A stretch of DNA of 64,000 bases from Moraxellaceae bacterium (lineage in GTDB: Bacteria > Pseudomonadota > Gammaproteobacteria > Pseudomonadales > Moraxellaceae). The stretch spans positions 16,684-80,683 of the forward strand of contig JAJFBF010000043.1 in NCBI GenBank assembly GCA_020697295.1, read 5' to 3'. Each line of letters begins with the position of its first letter. The stretch's first letter is position 1. The translations under genes and the position numbers were made by a program. Positions 26,087 to 34,425 of the stretch are shown here, piece by piece. A model generated the notes under the pieces. It was not told the DNA's origin and ran no database searches. It saw only the letters and a program-made list of their open reading frames with translations.

Positions 26087-26665
26087 TTATTCCATTAGCC
26101 TGAACCAGTCTTTAACTGCTAAATTTAGCCTTACAATTTCATCTTCTGCTAATGGGCAGCAATGAGCGATTGGGCCTCGGAGCTGATTTAGACTGGTCAT
26201 GATTTTTGAGAATGCTTTCGGATTCTTAAATAGCCCGGAAAATGCATCCCAGCTATCTTGCACAATAGATGTCAGTTCGCCAAAGGTTGTATAATCAATC
26301 TTAAGCTCCGATCTTTCAGTGAATCCTGATTCGGCTTCCCTCTTTATATTTAATTCGACATTTTTCTTAATGTCCTCTCGTACTTTTAGTTCCCACCAAT
26401 TGTCGGAGTATGTCTCCTTCATTATTTGTACGATTAAGCTTCTAATGGATTTTTCTAGGCAATAAAATACTTCGTAATGCCTGGCCATCTCTTTGGCCTC
26501 TTGTCTAAACGCGGCATCAAATTGGGCGTAATAATCTTGCTCTTTTGCCGCTTCTTTTTCGTGCCTTAAAAGATCAATGCTGAGGCCGGCCTCAATTTTA
26601 TCAAGGGAATTCTCTGCAAGAGAATTTGATAATACGAATATTTTTATCCGTTCCTCGGTATCCAT
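26087..26665 (-). CDS. Swt1-type HEPN domain protein (candidate RNase)
   Basis: 192 residues. The second half matches the Swt1-family HEPN domain: EKSIRSLIVQIMKE, NWWELKVREDI, LKIDYTTFGELTSIVQDSW and LNQLRGPIAHCCPL. R163 and H168 form the R-x4-H catalytic motif of HEPN ribonucleases, so it is probably active. Its ATG comes 1 base after the stop of the DUF5343 gene, so the pair is translated together. HEPN toxins of this kind serve in toxin-antitoxin and abortive-infection systems; here this is inference. Confidence 0.78.
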   Translation of the reverse strand: MDTEERIKIFVLSNSLAENSLDKIEAGLSIDLLRHEKEAAKEQDYYAQFDAAFRQEAKEMARHYEVFYCLEKSIRSLIVQIMKETYSDNWWELKVREDIKKNVELNIKREAESGFTERSELKIDYTTFGELTSIVQDSWDAFSGLFKNPKAFSKIMTSLNQLRGPIAHCCPLAEDEIVRLNLAVKDWFRLME

Positions 26666-26666
26666 A

Positions 26667-27290
26667 TTAATCCTTTAGTAGGTTTTCTCTGAGAGATTTA
26701 AATATTGCATTATATACAGAGGGGTCGTCTGTTTTTGGGAGGACCAAGTTAATTGTATAGTTGAGGCCTAAATGAAGTTTTTTCTGTATTTTAGTGTCTT
26801 CTTCATTGCCTGTGGGTTTCTTGGCTGGGGGCTCGGTCTGCTCAATTTCCCCGGGTGCGGAATCAAAGTCTGCTAGTTGTTTTGCATTAAAAAAAGTGGA
26901 AACAATGTTTTCCACAACTCTGGAGTCGTGTGGCTCTCCAGTAGCTTCCATAACCAAGCCTTTAAAAGCTCTTTTGTCTAGATCGTGACAGTATTCATTT
27001 CGCGAGTAGAGCTCTGAATATCCAATTTTTATTGCTTTAGCTAAGGATGATTTTGAGGATGATGGGTTGCGAAATGACTTATACAAGTGAGTCGGAGTTC
27101 CGTCACTATTTAGTAGGCCTGCTTTTTTAGCCCAAGAAATAAAGGTTCGATAGTTTCCCCCTTTGAATCCAAGCTTAGTGGACAGAAAATCTGAGTTGAA
27201 GTTTTCAGGTGTTCCAGCCTCTTTGATTTTTTCCAATATCTTTGGGATGGAGCCAGGGGCAGACATGTAGGGAATATTTATCTGAGCCAT
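26667..27290 (-). CDS. DUF5343 protein, partner of the HEPN protein
   Basis: 207 residues. It begins NIPYMSAPGSIPKILEKI, then FLSTKLGFKGGNYRTFISW and LLNSDGTPTHLYKSFRN, the pattern of DUF5343, which looks like a winged-helix domain. A polar linker (about 145-170) leads to a C-terminal module (LHLGLNYTINLVLPKTDDP) also seen at the end of other DUF5343 proteins. It could be the antitoxin or sensor for the HEPN partner 1 base downstream. First gene of a two-gene cassette. Confidence 0.75.
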   Translation of the reverse strand: MAQINIPYMSAPGSIPKILEKIKEAGTPENFNSDFLSTKLGFKGGNYRTFISWAKKAGLLNSDGTPTHLYKSFRNPSSSKSSLAKAIKIGYSELYSRNEYCHDLDKRAFKGLVMEATGEPHDSRVVENIVSTFFNAKQLADFDSAPGEIEQTEPPAKKPTGNEEDTKIQKKLHLGLNYTINLVLPKTDDPSVYNAIFKSLRENLLKD

Positions 27291-27336
27291 ACTTAAAATT
27301 CCTTAAGGTTATTGTGGGAGTCCGCCTTCTCTTTAA

Positions 27337-27386
27337 GCCCTAACTTTTGAGCTCAGGGCCGTCGACCCTGCAGCGAATGGTTGGGC
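27337..27386 (-). other. Short attC site
   Basis: 50 bases. On the minus strand R'' is GCCCAAC; a compact inverted repeat, CAGGGTCGACGGCCCTG, makes the stem; it ends CTCAAAAGTTAGGGC. The stop of the gene upstream is 12 bases before it. Confidence 0.7.
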
Positions 27387-27398
27387 CCAAATTCTCCG

Positions 27399-28112
27399 CT
27401 ACCTGTTAGCGTCATTGGTGAATCCCAGGAATGAAAAGTCAATTCCCAGTTCGGCTGCTGACGAAATTTGCTCACGAAACTCATCATACACGCCAGGCAT
27501 ATGGATGCCTCCAAACTCCGCTCGCGATATAAAAGCCCCATTCAATTGCTCCTCAGTTGCCTTCATTAAATTAACTAAGACGTGGCGATAGAACGAGCAA
27601 ATAGCAGACAAAACCAATAATGAGCTCGATCTAGACCAGAACATGGCTACTTTGGGAATGCCGAGTTGCTTCCAATGCTCTCCTGTCATTGAGATTGGAA
27701 CCATCCATTCGGATCCGGCATCTTGAGGAAGGCCGATGCAGGCCTCAATTGCAGTCAATTTTGAATGTACAAACTCGTTTCGTGCCTTGATTAGTTCAGC
27801 AATCTTTTGGACCTCAGAGCAGCCGCGATCTAGATCTCCAAACCCTTGGAGACGGAGCGCAATTTCAACCTTTGGGATCGGCGATAGCTTGTCGAGCTCC
27901 TCAATGAGCTTCTTAGGGGACTCAGGAAGTGCCAAGAGGCAATTTGCGAAGCATTCAACGCTGAGTGCCGAAGCTCCGATCGATGCCCGCGCATATCGGC
28001 TACTAAGAAATGGGTTTGTCTCATTCACAGCCATCTTGTGCTGAAAGATCGCATCTGCCAGCAAGTCGAAGAAAGCTATGTATCTATAGGTCGCTGGAAT
28101 TGGATGCGTCAT
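27399..28112 (-). CDS. Cassette-encoded protein with HEPN-like R-x4-H motif
   Basis: 237 residues, mostly helical. KIAELIKARNEFVHSK (R111-H116) matches the R-N-x3-H catalytic pattern of HEPN domains, and the helix before it (ASALSVECFANCLL) fits a HEPN bundle. No further family can be named. It may be a second HEPN-type cassette next to the DUF5343-HEPN one. The gene starts 11 bases after an attC. Confidence 0.6.
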   Translation of the reverse strand: MTHPIPATYRYIAFFDLLADAIFQHKMAVNETNPFLSSRYARASIGASALSVECFANCLLALPESPKKLIEELDKLSPIPKVEIALRLQGFGDLDRGCSEVQKIAELIKARNEFVHSKLTAIEACIGLPQDAGSEWMVPISMTGEHWKQLGIPKVAMFWSRSSSLLVLSAICSFYRHVLVNLMKATEEQLNGAFISRAEFGGIHMPGVYDEFREQISSAAELGIDFSFLGFTNDANR

Positions 28113-28123
28113 CTGCTATTGGT

Positions 28124-28182
28124 GCCCAACGCTAGAGTTAAGGTGGCGGCGGAGGCGTCAACCTTGAACGACTTTTTAGGTC
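28124..28182 (-). other. attC site, 59-base type
   Basis: 59 bases. On the minus strand: ACCTAAA (R'' with one change, holding the TAA stop of the upstream gene), GTCGTTCAAGGTTGACGCC, CACCTTAACTCTAGC and GTTGGGC. Complementary AAGGTT/AACCTT-like arms are visible. Confidence 0.78.
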
Positions 28183-28802
28183 GAACCAGTTCCAAGAAGA
28201 GTCTGTACTTCATGCCTTGTTAGGGTTTTATTTGACTCAATCTGCTGATCAATTGAAAAGTAGCGGATGCTGGGTTTGTTTTCTGACCTAAATTTACTGA
28301 GATCAGCTGCAGATTGATCTGAAAGTTCACCATTATGGGGGCTTACTATGTTTGGTTTACCCGAGTCTGATGTCCATATATAGAAAGTTATTCTATAAGT
28401 TCCAGGAGCGAACAAAACATGCGCTTGTTTCCAGCCGAATAGCACGATCCTGTGTTCAGATGATTTGGCAGCTGTGGCAAAAGGACCTGCAAAGGTTTCT
28501 CTATAGTATTTCTTATTGCTGTAGTCGTAGTTATTGAACTCTGTCCATTCTATATATTGAGATTTCGACTGGTCTCCAGGAAAGGAGATTAAGACGGCGC
28601 ATTTGTGAACTATGCCGGTTCGCTGAGATGAATTCACGAATGTAATGGGGGCATATAATTCAAATCCGGCTTTTGTGTGACAAAATCCGAACGTACTTCC
28701 TGGATGGAATGAGATTTTTGGACGCTGAAACTGTGTTAAGTATAAGGTAATAGAAGACACCAAAAGACTAAGGGCTGCGATATACAATGAGTATTGCGAC
28801 AT
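28176..28802 (-). CDS. Cassette-encoded membrane-anchored hypothetical protein
   Basis: 208 residues. One N-terminal hydrophobic helix (about 5-24), then a soluble domain rich in aromatic and beta-forming residues (ITFVNSSQRTGIVHKCAVLI, GTYRITFYIWTSD), which suggests a beta-sandwich outside the cytoplasm. No family recognised. First gene of the array on the transcribed strand. Confidence 0.6.
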   Translation of the reverse strand: MSQYSLYIAALSLLVSSITLYLTQFQRPKISFHPGSTFGFCHTKAGFELYAPITFVNSSQRTGIVHKCAVLISFPGDQSKSQYIEWTEFNNYDYSNKKYYRETFAGPFATAAKSSEHRIVLFGWKQAHVLFAPGTYRITFYIWTSDSGKPNIVSPHNGELSDQSAADLSKFRSENKPSIRYFSIDQQIESNKTLTRHEVQTLLGTGST

Positions 28803-28819
28803 TTCTATTGTTTTCCTTG

Positions 28820-28896
28820 GCCTAACATTGAGTAGATCCCAAAAGTGGGGCTTAGTACTTCTTCGTGCGGTGTCGCCTATCTCGGCGTCTTATCCG
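28820..28896 (-). other. Partial attC (or attI-like) site at the array's upstream end
   Basis: On the minus strand it ends CTACTCAATGTTAGGC, a perfect right half. The left side is uncertain: a CCCCAC-TTTT-GGG hairpin and a CGCC-GGCG pair are present but no clean R'' box. No cassette gene lies before it; about 180 bases further is the HD gene. Confidence 0.5.
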
Positions 28897-29074
28897 CAAC
28901 TGATTGAATATACGAAGGAGTATTCAAAATGGGCGACGCTTTCGGGAACTGCCCTGGCAAGATGTGCCCCGCATCTGCCCCGACTCTAATACGCATGGCC
29001 TCACTAGGTAATCCGTATTTCCCGCAACTTCTGCACCGCCCCAAGGGCCTTCCGGAAGCCGCAGGAAGGCCCCC

Positions 29075-29716
29075 TTATGTGCCAGCAGCCAGCGCCGCCA
29101 ACGACCGCCCCAGATTCTCCCGCCCCCGTCCCTCATACCGCTCCACAAACTCCCGAGTACTAAACAACCGCCCCCGCCCCAGAAACTGCTGCAATACGGC
29201 CATCCGCCGCACCCGAAACACCCTCTCCGGCAAATGCCCATACTCCAGCCTTACCTGCCTCTCATACTCATCAAACCGCTCCGCCGGCGCCCCCAGAATC
29301 CAAAGGTCGATATCCACCATCACCTCGGCATCGATCCCCACCGGGCTCGCGTTATGGCAGGTCGCCATGACCAGCGCGGCCACCCGCTCGGCCATCGCCG
29401 GCGGCAGTCCCGCGGCCAGGATCTCTGCCTGCGCCCAGTCGGCGCTGCGGGCCTCGTTGTCGGGGCGGCCCAGGTCGTAAATGGCGTCGTGGAACCACAG
29501 GACGAGACGGACCTCGAGCGGGTGCTCGGGCAGGTGGGCCAGGGTTTTAAAATTGGCGAGGCATTCGCCCAGGTGCTGCAGGGTGTGGTACTGGCGGTGG
29601 GCTTCGCTGTAGCGGGCGAGCAGCGCGTCAAAAAGGCCGGGGGCCGGCGTTGCGCCGGCCTGTTGCCACAGGCTGTCCCAGTCGTCCTTGAGGGTCTTGT
29701 GCGCGTCCTGCGCCAT
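29075..29716 (-). CDS. HD-superfamily metal-dependent phosphohydrolase-like protein
   Basis: 213 residues. HTLQHLGECLANF gives the first His and LVLWFHDAIYDLGRPDNE the HD pair; further helices include CHNASP and MVDIDLWILGAP. It matches a small family of predicted metal-dependent HD proteins of unknown substrate. It starts 6 bases after the HIT gene stop, so they form an operon. Confidence 0.82.
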   Translation of the reverse strand: MAQDAHKTLKDDWDSLWQQAGATPAPGLFDALLARYSEAHRQYHTLQHLGECLANFKTLAHLPEHPLEVRLVLWFHDAIYDLGRPDNEARSADWAQAEILAAGLPPAMAERVAALVMATCHNASPVGIDAEVMVDIDLWILGAPAERFDEYERQVRLEYGHLPERVFRVRRMAVLQQFLGRGRLFSTREFVERYEGRGRENLGRSLAALAAGT

Positions 29717-29722
29717 GTTGGC

Positions 29723-30160
29723 TTACTCCGTGGCCCACTCGAACTGCAGTGTGTCCGCGTCGGCAAAGGCGTCGCCCAGGCGTTGCCGCATCATCTGCAG
29801 GTTGTCGTCGGTATAGGGCTGGGCCGGATGCTTGCCCCAGACCGGGCCGGGCCAGGCGGCGTCGTTGGCGTAGCGGGCGATATGGTGCACATGCAACTGC
29901 GGCACCATATTGCCGAGGGCGCCGATATTGATCTTGTCGGCGTCAAAGTATCTGGAGAGGCGCTCGCTCACATAGCTCGATTCGCGCATCAGTTGCTGCT
30001 GCTGGTCTTCGCTCAGTTCAAAGATCTCGCGGGTGTCCGCCACCCGCGGCACCAGGATCAGCCAGGGGTAGTGCATGTCGTTCATGAGCAGGCAGCGGCA
30101 GAGCGGGAAGTCGCCCAGCGGCAGGGTGTCGGCAGCAAGCCGGGGATGCAGTTCGAACAT
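29723..30160 (-). CDS. HIT-family protein
   Basis: 145 residues from the ATG at 30160, the usual MFELHPRLAADT opening. The histidine triad region is QLHVHHIARY. It belongs to a branch of the HIT fold that hydrolyses or transfers nucleotide groups; the substrate is unknown. The frame is open 23 codons further upstream but that part is not family-like. Confidence 0.82.
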   Translation of the reverse strand: MFELHPRLAADTLPLGDFPLCRCLLMNDMHYPWLILVPRVADTREIFELSEDQQQQLMRESSYVSERLSRYFDADKINIGALGNMVPQLHVHHIARYANDAAWPGPVWGKHPAQPYTDDNLQMMRQRLGDAFADADTLQFEWATE

Positions 30161-30270
30161 GGGCACGACCCTGGGGAGATGCTCCTCAGCATAAAGGGGT
30201 AATGTTCTTTCACAATACCTGAGACCCATTTTTTCAGGGGTGGGCTGCCCGGCGGGCCTGGCCTGGTCGG

Positions 30271-30310
30271 AGCAGGGCGGGGCAGGGCGGGGCAGGGCGG
30301 GGCAGGGCGG
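30271..30310. repeat. Four tandem 10-bp GC-rich repeats
   Basis: Four copies of GGCAGGGCGG (the first begins A instead of G) in the spacer between the HIT gene and cynS. Pure direct repeats of this kind expand and contract by slippage and might change spacing in the region upstream of cynS. Confidence 0.7.
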
Positions 30311-30486
30311 GTCTGCCGGCGGGCGGCGGGCCCGGCAGCGGCGGAACCCGGCGCGACTCTTGCTTGAGTCCTGCGCTGCAAGGCCAGTGGCCTGCCCCGG
30401 GCCTGCGCCGTGTGCGCGGGCCTGCCCAGCCGGGTGGCAGGCCGCGGCCCATCCATCCTGTCCTGCACCAACACCGGGAGCCCCGC

Positions 30487-30930
30487 ATGAACCGTGAAGA
30501 CGTCACCGACCTCATCGTCACCGCCAAGATCCGCAAGGGCCTGAAGTGGGCCCACATCGCCGAGGCCCTGGGCCACAGCAAGGAGTGGGTGACCGCCGCC
30601 TGCCTGGGCCAGATGACACTGACCGCCGCGCAGGCCGCCACCCTCGGCCACCTGCTGGATCTGCCCGCCGACGCCGTGGCGCTGCTGCAGGTGCCGCCCT
30701 ACAAGGGCTCGCTGCCCACCGCCGTGCCCACCGATCCGCTGATTTACCGCTTTTACGAGCTCATCAGCGTGTATGGCACCACCTTCAAGCAGCTTATCCA
30801 CGAGGAGTTCGGCGACGGCATCATGTCCGCCATCGATTTCAACATGGACATGACGCGCGAGCCCGACCCCAAGGGCGATCGCGTGCGCATCGTCATGAGC
30901 GGGAAGTTTTTGCCGTACAAGACGTATTGA
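30487..30930 (+). CDS. cynS: Cyanate hydratase (cyanase)
   Basis: 147 residues. N-terminal helical domain, then the catalytic domain with the triad R88, E91 and S114 in YRFYELI and GIMSAIDF. The enzyme turns cyanate plus bicarbonate into ammonia and carbon dioxide, detoxifying cyanate and giving nitrogen. E. coli cyanase has 156 residues. GGGAG precedes the ATG. No cynT or cynA gene is adjacent. Confidence 0.93.
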   Translation: MNREDVTDLIVTAKIRKGLKWAHIAEALGHSKEWVTAACLGQMTLTAAQAATLGHLLDLPADAVALLQVPPYKGSLPTAVPTDPLIYRFYELISVYGTTFKQLIHEEFGDGIMSAIDFNMDMTREPDPKGDRVRIVMSGKFLPYKTY

Positions 30931-30947
30931 GGGGCGGCTCGCTTTGT

Positions 30948-30987
30948 GGGGCGGTGGCTCTTTTGCCGGGATGCCGGCCACCGCCCC
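30948..30987 (+). terminator. Hairpin after cynS
   Basis: An 11-base perfect stem, GGGGCGGTGGC with GCCACCGCCCC, around an 18-base loop, beginning 17 bases after the cynS stop. No T-tract follows, so it may protect the mRNA end rather than terminate by itself. Confidence 0.4.
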
Positions 30988-31093
30988 GTGCCCGCTTGCT
31001 CCAGCGCTCTTGACCACGCCAATGGCGGCTGGCCCCTGCTTTTGATAACCTCCTGATTTATCGGATTAAAATGAATCAGGGAGCGGACGGGTC

Positions 31094-32143
31094 TTGAGCC
31101 AGGGCGTCATCACCATTGCCTATGTCACCCGCCTCCTCCAGGAGGCGGCGCGCGAGGGCGTGGACCCGGCCAGCCTTTTCCGCGAGGCCGGCCTCGATCC
31201 GGCGCAGCTGCAGCAGCCCGAGACGCGTATCCGCACGAATGAATTCATCCGTCTGATGCAGATCGTCATGCGCCGCACCGAGGACGAGTTCATCGGCCTC
31301 GGCCGCGGCACCAAGTCCAAGCCCGGCACTTTCTCCATGATGGCGCACGCCGTCATCAACTGCCCCAACCTGGGCAAGGCCATGGAGCGCTCGGCGGCCT
31401 TCTACCGCATCGTCGATTTGCCCATCGAGCTCAAGCTGGAGGAGGGCAGCACCGAATCCCGCCTCATCCTCACCACCGCCGCCCCCGAGCGCGACAACAT
31501 CCTGGAAGCGATGCTCTTTATCTCCATCCGCTTCTGGAGCTGGCTCACCGGCCGCCCGCTCGAGCCCGCCGCCATCCAGCTCGATTTCCCGGAGCCGCCG
31601 CAGGCCGACGAATTCCGCCGCATCTGGAAAGGCCCGGTCACCTACAACAACGCGCGCAACGCCATCGTCTTTCCCACCGCCTGGCTGTCGCTGCCGCTGG
31701 TGCAGAACCCGCTCTCGCTCACCCGCTTTCTCAAGGATTCACTGGCGCTCATCATCGTCGGCAACCAGGCGCCCATCGGCCTACCCGAGCAGATCAAGGC
31801 CATCATCTCCAAGGGTTACGGCAACCACTTCCCGGACTTCGCCCAGGTCTGCGAAAGCCTGAACATGACGCCGCAGACCCTGCGCCGCCGCCTCAAGGAA
31901 GAAAACACCAGCTACCAGGCCATCAAGGACAACATCCGCCAGGACGCCGCCCGCTTCTACCTCGCCAAGGAAGAGCTCTCCATCGACGAGATCGCCCTCA
32001 TGATGGGCTTCTCCGAGGCCAGCTCCTTCCACCGCGCCTTCAAGAAGTGGACCGGCCAGACCCCCGCCGCCTGGCGCCGCGAAGTGTTGGGCCTGCCGCC
32101 CGAAGGGGATGACGACGACGAAGAGGGCTGGGTCACCGGTTAA
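31094..32143 (+). CDS. AraC-family transcriptional regulator
   Basis: 349 residues from a TTG start with AGGGAG 10 bases upstream. N-terminal arabinose-binding-like domain (FRTNEFIRLMQIVMRRTEDE region, about 45-200), then AraC DNA-binding part: VCESLNMTPQTLRRRLKEE and IALMMGFSEASSFHRAFKKW. The end is acidic (GDDDDEE). It is similar in plan to regulators of lipid metabolism; no divergent target is obvious here. Confidence 0.85.
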   Translation: MSQGVITIAYVTRLLQEAAREGVDPASLFREAGLDPAQLQQPETRIRTNEFIRLMQIVMRRTEDEFIGLGRGTKSKPGTFSMMAHAVINCPNLGKAMERSAAFYRIVDLPIELKLEEGSTESRLILTTAAPERDNILEAMLFISIRFWSWLTGRPLEPAAIQLDFPEPPQADEFRRIWKGPVTYNNARNAIVFPTAWLSLPLVQNPLSLTRFLKDSLALIIVGNQAPIGLPEQIKAIISKGYGNHFPDFAQVCESLNMTPQTLRRRLKEENTSYQAIKDNIRQDAARFYLAKEELSIDEIALMMGFSEASSFHRAFKKWTGQTPAAWRREVLGLPPEGDDDDEEGWVTG

Positions 32144-32333
32144 CCTCCCGGCCAAGCCCTGCGCCACTCCCCGTAACCCTCGCCGCAAGCCGACGGTTGA
32201 GTTTTAGCCGGGGGCGCTTGGCCGGCAGTGCTGGGCCTGACGCCGCCGCTCCTGTGCTCTAAAGCCCCCACCTACAGCAACCTCTGCAAATCCGGTAAAG
32301 TCGGGCGCTTCCGTGCACACCGGCCGCCATTCC

Positions 32334-33197
32334 ATGCCCCAGACCAATACCACCGCCCGCCTGCTCATCACCTGCCCGGACAAGGCCGGCATCGTCAACG
32401 CGGTCTCCAGCTTTCTCTACAACCACGGCGCCAACATCACCGCGCTGGACCAGCACGCCACCGAAGCCGAGGGCGGCACCTATTTCATGCGCCTGGAATT
32501 CCAGACCCCGCACCTCGACCTCTCGCGCCAGGTGCTGGCCAAGACCTTCGAGGACGCCGTCGCCCGCCGCTACGGCATGGACTGGACCATCAGCTATGCC
32601 GCCGATCTCAAGAAGGTCGCGCTGCTGGTGAGCAAGGTCGACCACGCCATGCAGGAGCTGCTCTGGCGCTGGTCGCGCGGCGCGCTGCCCTGCGACATCC
32701 GCTGCGTGGTCAGCAACCATCCCGACCTGCAGCAGCAGGTCGAGCGCTTCGGCGTGCCCTTCCACGTTGTGCCCGTCACTAAAGACAGCAAGGCCGAGGC
32801 CGAGGCGCAGATCCAGTCCCTCATCGGCGACTGCGACCTTGTCGTGCTCGCACGCTACATGCAGGTGCTCTCCGGCGATTTCGTGGCGAAGTGGCCGCAC
32901 AGGATCATCAACATCCACCACTCCTTCTTGCCCGCCTTTGTCGGCGCCAATCCCTACCAGCAAGCCTATGACAAGGGCGTGAAGCTGATCGGCGCCACCG
33001 CGCACTACGTGACCGCCGACCTCGACCAGGGCCCCATCATCGAGCAGGGCGTCGAGCGCGTATCCCACCGCGACGACGTCGAGACCCTGCGCGAACTCGG
33101 CCAGGACGTGGAGCGCAACGCACTCGCCCGCGCCGTGCGCTGGCACCTCGAAGACCGCATCATCGTGCACGGCAACAAGACCATCGTTTTTAGCTAG
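32334..33197 (+). CDS. purU: Formyltetrahydrofolate deformylase
   Basis: 287 residues. An ACT domain (LLITCPDKAGIVNAVSSFL, about 8-90) is followed by a formyltransferase-fold catalytic domain with INIHHSFLPAFVGANPY and the GATAHYVTADLDQGPII signature. It releases formate from 10-formyltetrahydrofolate, balancing one-carbon pools and feeding PurT. E. coli PurU has 280 residues. The ATG at 32334 fits the family; no strong ribosome site is seen. Confidence 0.93.
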   Translation: MPQTNTTARLLITCPDKAGIVNAVSSFLYNHGANITALDQHATEAEGGTYFMRLEFQTPHLDLSRQVLAKTFEDAVARRYGMDWTISYAADLKKVALLVSKVDHAMQELLWRWSRGALPCDIRCVVSNHPDLQQQVERFGVPFHVVPVTKDSKAEAEAQIQSLIGDCDLVVLARYMQVLSGDFVAKWPHRIINIHHSFLPAFVGANPYQQAYDKGVKLIGATAHYVTADLDQGPIIEQGVERVSHRDDVETLRELGQDVERNALARAVRWHLEDRIIVHGNKTIVFS

Positions 33198-33318
33198 TGC
33201 GTGGCGCAGCCTGGCAGTGGCCGGGCTTCAGGCGGGCGCTCCGAGCCCGACAAGCCTCGCCCGAAAAGTTGCGCCCTGCTAGTCCACTCCAACGCCGCTC
33301 CGTCCAAAGGGATTCCAG

Positions 33319-33891
33319 ATGCAGGCCTTCTACGCACTCATCGACCGCCTCGACCGCAGCGAAGGCGAGGCGCGCGCGGACATCGAAGCGCTGCTCTGGT
33401 CCACCTTCGGCGTCGAGCAGACCGTGCTCGCGCTCGACATGACCGGCTTCTCGCGCACCGTGCAGGCCCAGGGCATCGTCAGCTATCTCGCGCGCATCCG
33501 CCGCATGCAGCAGGTGAGTGCGCCCCTCGTGGCCGCGCATGCCGGCGAAGTGGTGAAGTTCACCGCCGACAACCTCATGGCCGTGTTCGCCGATGCCGGC
33601 CAGGCGCTCGCCGCGGCACGCGCCATCCGCCGTGCCTGCCTGGCCCTGGCCGAGCCCCTCGACGTCTCCATCGGCCTCGATGCCGGCCACTTTCTGTATG
33701 TGCCGCACTCCGACTGCTTTGGCGATCCGGTCAACGTCGCCTTCAAGCTCGCCGAGGACATCGCCGGCAATGGCGAGGTGCTCGCCAGCGCCGCCGTGCT
33801 CGCCGCCACTGGCGCTCCGGCGCCTGCCGTCTGGCAGGAAGCCACCGTGTCCGGCCTCTGTATCCGCTACGCGGCGCTGCCCGCCGACTAG
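33319..33891 (+). CDS. Small class III cyclase-like domain protein
   Basis: 190 residues, almost only a class III nucleotidyl cyclase domain: first metal aspartate in LALDMTGFSRTV, second in VKFTADNLMAVFADA, where the usual G before D is replaced by A. The late motif reads GDPVNVAFKLAEDI. It has no sensor domain. It may be a stand-alone cyclase or an inactive relative. AAGGGA precedes the ATG. Confidence 0.75.
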   Translation: MQAFYALIDRLDRSEGEARADIEALLWSTFGVEQTVLALDMTGFSRTVQAQGIVSYLARIRRMQQVSAPLVAAHAGEVVKFTADNLMAVFADAGQALAAARAIRRACLALAEPLDVSIGLDAGHFLYVPHSDCFGDPVNVAFKLAEDIAGNGEVLASAAVLAATGAPAPAVWQEATVSGLCIRYAALPAD

Positions 33892-33948
33892 ACTGCGGGG
33901 GCAATCGCTGCCCTTCCGTCGCTGCCACTGCCTGCCTGGAGCCCTGCC

Positions 33949-34425
33949 ATGAAACTCACGGATTTCGCCCTGAACGCCCTCGAGGGCGAGCCCCTGCCCG
34001 ACACTACTCTTGCCGGCAAAGTCGTGCTGCTGGTCAATGTCGCCAGCCAGTGCGGCCTCACCCCGCAATACAAGGGACTCGAGCAGCTGCAGCGCGACTA
34101 CGGCATGCGCGGCTTCACGGTGCTGGGCGTGCCCTGCAACCAGTTCGGCGGCCAGGAACCGGGCGATGCCACGCAGATCCGCAATTTCTGCCGCACCCAG
34201 CACGACGTCACGTTTCCGCTCACCGCCAAGGTCGACGTCAACGGCCCCGGCCGGCATCCGCTCTATGCCTGGCTCACCGCCGAGGACGCCACCTTTCCCG
34301 GCGCCATCACCTGGAACTTCGAGAAATTCCTGGTCGGCCGCGACGGCGCCGTCAAGGCCCGCTTCTCGCCGCGCACCACCCCCGATGATCCCGCGCTGGT
34401 CGCCGCGCTCGAAAGCCTGCTCTAG
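33949..34425 (+). CDS. Glutathione peroxidase-family thiol peroxidase
   Basis: 158 residues. Peroxidatic Cys in VASQCGLTPQY, the CNQFGGQEPG motif with Gln, and WNFEKFLV with Trp give the catalytic set; it has Cys rather than selenocysteine. It reduces hydroperoxides, probably with thioredoxin or glutathione. GGAG precedes the ATG. Confidence 0.92.
   Translation: MKLTDFALNALEGEPLPDTTLAGKVVLLVNVASQCGLTPQYKGLEQLQRDYGMRGFTVLGVPCNQFGGQEPGDATQIRNFCRTQHDVTFPLTAKVDVNGPGRHPLYAWLTAEDATFPGAITWNFEKFLVGRDGAVKARFSPRTTPDDPALVAALESLL

Larger units (their letters stand above)
24161..28896 (-). mobile_element. Integron gene-cassette array without integrase (CALIN)
   Basis: Seven minus-strand genes are separated by attC-type recombination sites at 24161, 24881, 25297, 25991, 27337, 28124 and 28820. 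Cassette genes start 10-50 bases after the preceding site, and in two cassettes the stop codon lies inside the R'' box, as is usual in integrons. The cassettes are AT-rich compared with both flanks. No integrase gene is present on either side within the window: the genes beyond are AHSA1 (left) and HD/HIT (right). Orientation predicts the attI/integrase end, if it ever existed here, at the right. Confidence 0.78.

Noticed and set aside
28897-29074. Possible integrase or attI region beyond the array
   Set aside because: I looked for an integrase gene on both strands here and found only a short spacer before the HD gene; no tyrosine-recombinase motifs anywhere in the window.
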